Positions 39,801-44,872 of a DNA stretch of 44,872 nt are shown here, piece after piece. The DNA comes from Candidatus Nomurabacteria bacterium (GTDB lineage: Bacteria > Patescibacteriota > Minisyncoccia > Phycocordibacterales > UBA9973). The translations under genes and the position numbers were made by a program. Below the pieces are notes generated by a model. The model worked only from the letters and a program-made list of their open reading frames with translations. It did not search any database and was not told the origin of the DNA. Every line of letters begins with the position of its first letter. The stretch's first letter is position 1. Where the stretch lies: contig JANYAX010000019.1 in assembly GCA_025361085.1 (NCBI GenBank), positions 1 through 44,872 of the forward strand. The letters are read 5' to 3'.

Positions 39801-39931
39801 TATGATGAAAAAACACAGTCCCGTCTGAAGCCGTGGTCATGGTTTGTTACGGGAAAATAAAAATGGTTAATTATTCATAACTAAATAGCAATCAATGTTC
39901 ATAACTATTGACCACGATTGCTTCGAATGGG
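39801..39931 (+). promoter_or_regulatory. Leader of alaS with -10 box and hairpin
   Basis: TATGAT (39801-39806) is a candidate -10. The following 120 nt can fold: CCCGT (near 39820) with ACGGG (near 39858), and CGTGGTCA (39831-39838) is complementary to TGACCACG (39909-39916), just before the start codon. A leader that hides the ribosome start site is possible. No known riboswitch or T-box is seen. Confidence 0.4.
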
Positions 39932-41779
39932 ATGCACTCAAGTGAAATTCGTAACAGATTTTTAAAGTTTTTTGAAAAAAGGGGACACGCCTTTGTTCCT
40001 TCTGCATCTTTAGTAACTACGACAGAAGCTGGAGCTATGGATGCTACACTTTTCAATACAGCTGGTATGCAACCATTTGTGCCATATCTTCTCGGCGAAC
40101 CACATCCAATGGGAATGCGTTTAGTAAATGTTCAAAAATGCTTGAGAACAATCGACTTGGGTGAAGTTGGTGATAATACACACAATACATTTTTTGAAAT
40201 GATGGGCAATTGGTCGCTTGGTGACTATTTTAAAAAAGACGCGATAACTTGGAGTTATGAATTTCTTACTTCAAAAGAAGAAGGTTTAGGCCTCGATGTC
40301 TCACGTTTGTATGTGACTGTCTTTGACGGCAATGAAAAAGTTGAACGCGATAATGAATCGGTTGGAATCTGGAAATCTCTAGGTATACCAGAACATCGTA
40401 TTTATTATAAAAGTTCAAAATCAAATTGGTGGAGTGCCGGGCTCAACTCTCCTGCAGGCCCAAGTACTGAAATGTTTTATGATATCACAGGGAATCTTGG
40501 AGATCTGACACCCGAAGAATTTGAGAAATATGAAGATACTCAAAAAATAGTAGAAATTTGGAATGATGTGTTTATGTCATACAAACTCGTGAACGGCGAA
40601 ATTGTGGGAGAACTTCCACAAAAGAATATCGATACAGGGGCAGGTCTTGAGCGTATCACTACAATGGTACAAGGCAAGAGAAGTGTCTATGAGACAGATT
40701 TATTTTTGCCTATTATAAGAAAGATAGAAGAGCTCTCTGGTCTTTCATATGGAGATAAGTCTGACGATGAATATATAAAAGATGGGGATAATTGCTGGGT
40801 GGATACTAGGAAAAATATAAGAATTGTTGCCGATCATGTTCGCACAGCGGTATTTATAATTGCCGACGGAGTAACACCATCAAATACTGGGCGGGGATAC
40901 ATTCTTCGTCGAATAATAAGACGGGCTGTTAGATATTCAGATCTTATAAAGCTTACGCATGGGTCGTTACTTTCACTCGCGGAAATAATTATTGAAGAGT
41001 ATAAAAATATTTATCCAGAGCTTTCAAAGAATATGGATATTATTAAGAAGGAAATTGAAGGTGAAGAAAATAAATTCCGCCACAATCTTGAGAAGGGTTT
41101 GAAAGAATTTGAAAAGGGAGTTGAACCTTTTGTGTTGTTTACTAGTTACGGTTTTCCTATTGAACTTACAGAAGAATTGGCTAGAGAGAAAGGAATAAAA
41201 ATAAATCGTGAAGATTTTGATAAAAAATTGAAAGAACACCAAAGCTTATCTAAAACATCCTCGGCTGGAATGTTTAAGGGTGGACTCGCAAATCACAATG
41301 AAGAGACAATCCGACTTCACACTGTCCATCATTTACTTCTCGCAGGGTTACAAGCTATTGTGAGTCCAGATATTAAACAACGTGGTAGTAATATAACCGA
41401 AGAACGTTTACGTATGGATTTTATATGTGATCACAAACTTACTGATGAAGAAAAGAAAAACGTTGAAGATTGGGTGAATGATAAAATTAAACAAAATCTA
41501 AATGTTGTTCGTCGTGAGATGTTGCTCTCTGAAGCAGAGAAAATCGGCGCACAAATGGAATTCGGAACGAAATATCCCGAAGTTGTATCTGTTTATTCCA
41601 TAGAGGATGAAGATGGTAATGCTATTTCAAAAGAATTTTGTGGTGGTCCACATGTGAACAACACAGCAGAGTTATGTTGTTCATCCCGAGAAGAATCGAG
41701 GGATCAAAGGTGTTTCAAAATCCAAAAAGAAGAAGCCGTCGCCCAAGGCACTAGACGCATAAAAGCCATTCTTGAATAA
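39932..41779 (+). CDS. alaS: Alanyl-tRNA synthetase, short form
   Basis: 615 aa from the ATG at 39932 (MHSSEIRNRFLKFFEKRGH, the usual AlaS start); an upstream TTG at 39908 is less likely. Class II catalytic motifs include FFEMMGNWSLGDYFKK and a C-terminal-domain-free editing site, HTVHHLL (zinc-ligand histidines) and FCGGPHV. The C-Ala domain that ends the 875-aa E. coli enzyme is missing, as in many reduced genomes. A short insertion (about residues 582-592, SSREESRDQR) just after CGGPHV is encoded by a diverged SEVEG-type repeat. It remains in frame. Confidence 0.95.
   Translation: MHSSEIRNRFLKFFEKRGHAFVPSASLVTTTEAGAMDATLFNTAGMQPFVPYLLGEPHPMGMRLVNVQKCLRTIDLGEVGDNTHNTFFEMMGNWSLGDYFKKDAITWSYEFLTSKEEGLGLDVSRLYVTVFDGNEKVERDNESVGIWKSLGIPEHRIYYKSSKSNWWSAGLNSPAGPSTEMFYDITGNLGDLTPEEFEKYEDTQKIVEIWNDVFMSYKLVNGEIVGELPQKNIDTGAGLERITTMVQGKRSVYETDLFLPIIRKIEELSGLSYGDKSDDEYIKDGDNCWVDTRKNIRIVADHVRTAVFIIADGVTPSNTGRGYILRRIIRRAVRYSDLIKLTHGSLLSLAEIIIEEYKNIYPELSKNMDIIKKEIEGEENKFRHNLEKGLKEFEKGVEPFVLFTSYGFPIELTEELAREKGIKINREDFDKKLKEHQSLSKTSSAGMFKGGLANHNEETIRLHTVHHLLLAGLQAIVSPDIKQRGSNITEERLRMDFICDHKLTDEEKKNVEDWVNDKIKQNLNVVRREMLLSEAEKIGAQMEFGTKYPEVVSVYSIEDEDGNAISKEFCGGPHVNNTAELCCSSREESRDQRCFKIQKEEAVAQGTRRIKAILE
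41684..41703. repeat. Diverged SEVEG-type repeat inside alaS
   Basis: TCCCGAGAAGAATCGAGGGA differs from the mnmA copy at four of 20 positions. It is in frame, in the editing domain between CGGPHV and FKIQKEEAV. Confidence 0.6.
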
Positions 41780-41818
41780 TTTTCCACATTTTTAAAAGCT
41801 TTTTTCTTGATCCTGTAG

Positions 41819-41824
41819 TATAAT
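41819..41824 (+). promoter_or_regulatory. -10 box before the FtsA-like gene
   Basis: TATAAT ends 9 nt before the ATG at 41834. Confidence 0.5.
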
Positions 41825-41833
41825 ATAGACACT

Positions 41834-43015
41834 ATGGGATTTTTGTTTAGATTAAATAAAAAAGAAAAATTAATTGCGATTTTTGATATTGGCTCTGGAA
41901 GTGTCGGCGGTGCGATTGTTCTTATTCCTTCAGATGGTAAGGGCATACCTGTCATACTAGGATCAGTAAGAACTGATATAAAATTTCATGAAAATTTTGA
42001 TTTCAATTTATTCATGAAAGATATGGTTTCGGCTCTACATTCGACTGCTAGTTCGCTTTATAACAATAAGTTCGGTGTACCAACCGAGATTTTTTGTATA
42101 CTTGCTTCCCCTTGGTATTTATCTGAAACAAGAACAATCAAAATGACTAGAGAGAAGCCATTTATCTTTACAAAACGTATAGCATCCGAATTAATTCAAA
42201 AGGAAGTATCTGGGTTAAATGAATCATATAAAAATAAATATTCAAACCTAGATAGTATTCCCGAGGTGATCGAGCAACATACCATGAATGTATTTTTGAA
42301 TGGTTATGAGGTAGAAGATCCACTCGGAAAGAAATGTGAGTCTATTGAAATGAATATGGTTATTTCGATGGTTCCTAAAGTATGTCTAGACAAAATAAAA
42401 GAGACATTATCGCAAACATTTCACCATATCAACGTTAATTTTTCTTCGTTTACTGTTGCGACTTATTTGGCTGTAAGAGGTAAATATGTCGCACCAGAAT
42501 CATATTTATTACTCGATATAAGTGGAGAAATAACTGACGTAGGTATTGTGACGAAGGGGGTTCTAAAATCAGTGTTATCATTCCCATTTGGGAAGAAAAC
42601 ATTTTTCAAATACATGTGTACAAAACTAGAAATTGAATTACGAGACGCCGAAGAACTTTTTAAGCTTTATAGTAGCGGTAATCTTTCGGAAAAATACAAG
42701 AAGAAAGTAATTCCGCTTTTCGCTTCAATCGAAAATTCATGGGGTGAAGCATTTAGATCTTGTATAAGTACACTGCCACGTACTCTTATTCTTCCAGGGA
42801 CTATATTTTTAACCGCAGATAATGATATCAAAAGTTGGTTTGCTGATGTCTTGCGTAGTGAAGAACACATCCAATCAATGGTCTCTGACAAAAAATGCAT
42901 GGTTGTAACTTTAGATGGACCTGAATTTATAAATATGTGCGATATCAAAAATGGAGCATGTGATCCGTTTTTGATGATCGAAGCAATTTCTATAATGAGA
43001 AAACTGTTCAAATAA
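41834..43015 (+). CDS. FtsA/PilM-like actin-fold protein
   Basis: 393 aa. Phosphate-1 is AIFDIGSGSVGGAIVLIP (residues 15-32) and a second phosphate region YLLLDISGEITDVGIV is near residue 223, as in FtsA and PilM. The adenosine motif is not clear. The real ftsA is at 20.4-21.5 kb, so this is a second, diverged member. It is followed 2 nt later by a large single-pass membrane protein, resembling the PilM plus PilN/PilO pairing in type IV pili. I propose an envelope or pilus scaffold role; that is inference. Confidence 0.65.
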   Translation: MGFLFRLNKKEKLIAIFDIGSGSVGGAIVLIPSDGKGIPVILGSVRTDIKFHENFDFNLFMKDMVSALHSTASSLYNNKFGVPTEIFCILASPWYLSETRTIKMTREKPFIFTKRIASELIQKEVSGLNESYKNKYSNLDSIPEVIEQHTMNVFLNGYEVEDPLGKKCESIEMNMVISMVPKVCLDKIKETLSQTFHHINVNFSSFTVATYLAVRGKYVAPESYLLLDISGEITDVGIVTKGVLKSVLSFPFGKKTFFKYMCTKLEIELRDAEELFKLYSSGNLSEKYKKKVIPLFASIENSWGEAFRSCISTLPRTLILPGTIFLTADNDIKSWFADVLRSEEHIQSMVSDKKCMVVTLDGPEFINMCDIKNGACDPFLMIEAISIMRKLFK

Positions 43016-43017
43016 TT

Positions 43018-44481
43018 ATGGCAAAAATAATCTTAGAAGACATGAAGCCCAATAGAGGAAGAAAAATTCCCCAAAAAGAAACTGGGGTTGTTCCTTCTAA
43101 AAATTTAATTTCGGCTCTAGATAATTACAAAGATGAGAAAACTCCTATCAAAAATACAGTAAGTAAAGTAGATATAGATATCATCAAAACAAAAAAAGAA
43201 GAAACGCCAGTTTATTTAAATTCGCAAGAGCAATCATCTGATATCGACGAATCAAAAACTGATAGATATTTTAAAAGTAAATCTTCATATAATCCAAGAA
43301 TAGAAAGAACTCCTCAGGTCAAGAAAAAGCACGGTCTAATCAATAAATATATTTTTATTATTTTTATACTGGTTATTATCATTGGGGCAGTGTATTGGGG
43401 TGGAGATAAATTTCAAAAAGCCGATATTTTTCTAACCGCCAAACATCAAGATATCACTTATGTAAGTAAACAATTTTTAGCATCAAAAGACACCACTATT
43501 AGCGGGGTAGATTTTGAAATTATGATTATTAATGACAAGAAATTAAAAAATATTGTTTTAACTGAGCCCAAAGATGTATCGATAAAAGCAGTTGGTAGTG
43601 TAACCCTATATAATGTATTTGGGGCAACTCCCCAGAAATTACTAGCTGGAACTTTTCTTTCAGATGAAAATGGTAAGGCGTATAAAACAAATAGTATAGT
43701 GACGATTCCCGGATACAAATTGGATAGTAACAAAAAAATTATACCAAGTCAGATCGATGTAGATATTACAGCCTTTTTGCCAGGAGACACATACAATGGG
43801 TCACCGACAGACTTTTCTATAACTTCATTTAAAAATACTCCCAAATCAAGTAAAATATATGGTAAGTTAAAAACTCCTCTTACTGGTGGAGCATCAGGTT
43901 CGGTCTATACGCTTAATGATGAAGACATAAGTCATATAGATAGTATCGCTCAATCATCTTTCAAAAATGATTTGTTGAACAAAGCTAAAGCACAAGTCCC
44001 ACCAGGGTATATATTGTATCCCAATGCTATGACGTTTACATATAAGATAGACAGCAATGTTTCTTCCAAAACTCCTGAAGCCGAAGTAGGGATAGAAGGA
44101 GATGTTTCGGTTCTTTTGCTTAGTGAGAAAAGTCTAAAAGATAATATAACAAAGATTTCTCTTCCATCAATAAAAGGTGATGAGTTAAAAGAAATAAATA
44201 TTTTAAATTTAGAAAATCTTTCATTCAACTTTACAGATAAGGAGCAGCTAATAACAAAAGATATGACATCGGTAACATTTTATTTGACAGGGAAGCTTGA
44301 TGCTGCATGGTCACCAAACATTGATATATTAAAAACGAAATTGGTTGGGACAGAAAAAAGTAGCGTTTTGCCAATTTTCCGCCAAGATCCGGGTATTTCT
44401 TCTGCTCTTATTAAAATTTTCCCTCCTTGGCAGAGACATACCCCAGAAGATATAAACAAAATAAACATTATAGTTGACTAA
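43018..44481 (+). CDS. Single-pass membrane protein with baseplate-J-like region
   Basis: 487 aa: an unstructured, Lys/Ser/Thr-rich cytoplasmic part (1-105), one transmembrane helix (about 108-128, YIFIIFILVIIIGAVYWGG), then a beta-rich extracellular part. The segment ASGSVTLYN-like GSVTLYNVFG, followed by LLAGTFLSDENGKAYKTN and FLPGDTYNGSPTD, resembles baseplate J/gp47-type domains. It starts 2 nt after the FtsA-like gene, so the two proteins most likely work together across the membrane. The similarity is by pattern only. Confidence 0.55.
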   Translation: MAKIILEDMKPNRGRKIPQKETGVVPSKNLISALDNYKDEKTPIKNTVSKVDIDIIKTKKEETPVYLNSQEQSSDIDESKTDRYFKSKSSYNPRIERTPQVKKKHGLINKYIFIIFILVIIIGAVYWGGDKFQKADIFLTAKHQDITYVSKQFLASKDTTISGVDFEIMIINDKKLKNIVLTEPKDVSIKAVGSVTLYNVFGATPQKLLAGTFLSDENGKAYKTNSIVTIPGYKLDSNKKIIPSQIDVDITAFLPGDTYNGSPTDFSITSFKNTPKSSKIYGKLKTPLTGGASGSVYTLNDEDISHIDSIAQSSFKNDLLNKAKAQVPPGYILYPNAMTFTYKIDSNVSSKTPEAEVGIEGDVSVLLLSEKSLKDNITKISLPSIKGDELKEINILNLENLSFNFTDKEQLITKDMTSVTFYLTGKLDAAWSPNIDILKTKLVGTEKSSVLPIFRQDPGISSALIKIFPPWQRHTPEDINKINIIVD

Positions 44482-44502
44482 AAATATATTTTTTGTTATA
44501 TT
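44474..44502 (+). promoter_or_regulatory. Promoter of infA overlapping the upstream stop codon
   Basis: TTGACT (44474-44479) contains the TAA-adjacent end of the preceding CDS, then 17 nt and TATATT (44497-44502). The ATG is 13 nt later, for a leader of about 7 nt. Confidence 0.75.
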
Positions 44503-44515
44503 AGTAACAGCACTA

Positions 44516-44731
44516 ATGAATCAAACTGACGATAAAAACATTGTTTCCGGAATTATCACTGAGGCTCTTCCTAATACACTTTTTCGTGTAGATATAGGCG
44601 ATGGAAAGATAATCATCGCTTATCTTTCTGGCAAGATGCGCATGCATAGAATCAAGGTATTAGTCGGAGATAAAGTTGAAGTGCTTCTCGATCCTTATGG
44701 TGGCAAGGGCAGGATCGTTAAAAGAAGTTAA
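44516..44731 (+). CDS. infA: Translation initiation factor IF-1
   Basis: 71 aa from the ATG at 44516, a length typical of IF-1; a TTG at 44474 would be inside the promoter and is rejected. The OB-fold pattern VSGIITEALPNTLFRVDI, HRIKVLVGDKVEVLL and KGRIVKR is diagnostic. IF-1 binds the 30S A site during initiation. An insertion sequence end lies directly after the stop codon. Confidence 0.95.
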   Translation: MNQTDDKNIVSGIITEALPNTLFRVDIGDGKIIIAYLSGKMRMHRIKVLVGDKVEVLLDPYGGKGRIVKRS

Positions 44732-44736
44732 CCTGT

Positions 44737-44872
44737 TCAGTTAACCTTTAGAGGTGACACTTTTAATTGATAATTCTGCCACTTCTCAATCGGAATCATA
44801 CCATTAAGATACTTTCCCAGATGTATTCTTTCGTAATTGTACCACATTAAATATTCATTCAAACTCTTCCAT
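44737..44872 (-). mobile_element. 3' end of an IS transposase (DDE, IS3/IS481-like), cut by the window edge
   Basis: The minus strand is an open frame from the edge of the window to TGA at 44737: WKSLNEYLMWYNYERIHLG... This matches the C-terminal part of rve-type DDE transposases (a WYN-x-ER-x-H-x-x-LG motif). Roughly 44 residues are visible; the rest is outside the window. The IS end probably lies at about 44732, immediately after infA. Confidence 0.75.

Noticed and set aside
39801-39931. T-box riboswitch controlling alaS
   Set aside because: No T-box sequence or specifier loop with an alanine codon plus antiterminator arrangement could be found.
44474-44515. Longer infA starting at TTG 44474
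   Set aside because: That TTG is the -35 box of a near-consensus promoter (TTGACT, 17 nt, TATATT); the ATG at 44516 gives a normal-length IF-1.

Overview
The window is AT-rich, densely coded with short gaps, and reads with the standard bacterial code (TGA is used as a stop). Gene content and style point to a member of the Candidate Phyla Radiation / Patescibacteria, most likely a Parcubacteria-type lineage. The evidence is: short forms of housekeeping proteins (AlaS of about 616 aa without the C-terminal domain, a PriA with degenerate ATPase motifs, a GlmU-like protein without the acetyltransferase domain); a run of small two-helix T4SS-pilin-like membrane proteins; a sigma-region-4/HARE-HTH fusion; a stand-alone FtsA-like protein; almost no Shine-Dalgarno sequences; and short palindromes inserted in frame into conserved genes. 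The lineage call is inference from content, not from a phylogeny.

Layout. 1-2.2 kb: rpsA (minus) with a structured leader, then a REP-associated transposase (RAYT) carrying its own palindromes. 2.2-9.7 kb (plus): a degenerate metallo-beta-lactamase-fold protein, a small membrane protein, gyrA, a methyltransferase, a membrane-anchored solute-binding-like protein and five tandem pilin-like genes. 9.7-11.9 kb (minus): a small cassette of an SPFH/band-7 protein, a membrane-anchored partner and a secreted protein, with textbook promoters. 12.0-17.1 kb: tRNA-Glu, a phosphoglycerate mutase, tRNA-Ser(CGA), then a 4.1 kb island between tRNA-Ser and tRNA-Val(GAC). The island has two back-to-back modules. 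One is a large serine recombinase bounded by 120-bp inverted repeats; the other is an Xre regulator plus three unknown genes bounded by 229-bp inverted repeats. 17.1-22.2 kb: glmU-like gene starting 2 nt after tRNA-Val, then trxB, ftsZ, ftsA, ybeY and rpsU on the minus strand. 22.3-34.8 kb: an ftsX fragment, priA and mreB (divergent), a cell-wall-related unknown, a HolB-like protein, a type II restriction-modification pair, frr, rseP, typA, and the sigma4/HARE regulator. 34.7-44.9 kb: a 27-aa membrane peptide, a T4SS-like membrane protein, mltG, an RlmI-like methyltransferase, mnmA, mgtC-like, alaS, an FtsA-like actin fold protein paired with a large membrane protein, infA, and the end of an insertion sequence.

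How it fits together. Most of the window is core biology: translation (rpsA, rpsU, frr, typA, alaS, infA, mnmA, ybeY), division and shape (ftsZ, ftsA, mreB, mltG) and DNA metabolism (gyrA, priA, holB-like). Envelope and pilus functions are spread around it. The accessory layers are the RAYT/REP palindromes, in-frame coding palindromes (densest in mnmA), the nested inverted-repeat island, the restriction-modification pair and the IS end. A recurring theme is a -10 box (TATAAT-like) ending only 5-9 nt before the start codon, which predicts leaderless mRNAs for many genes.
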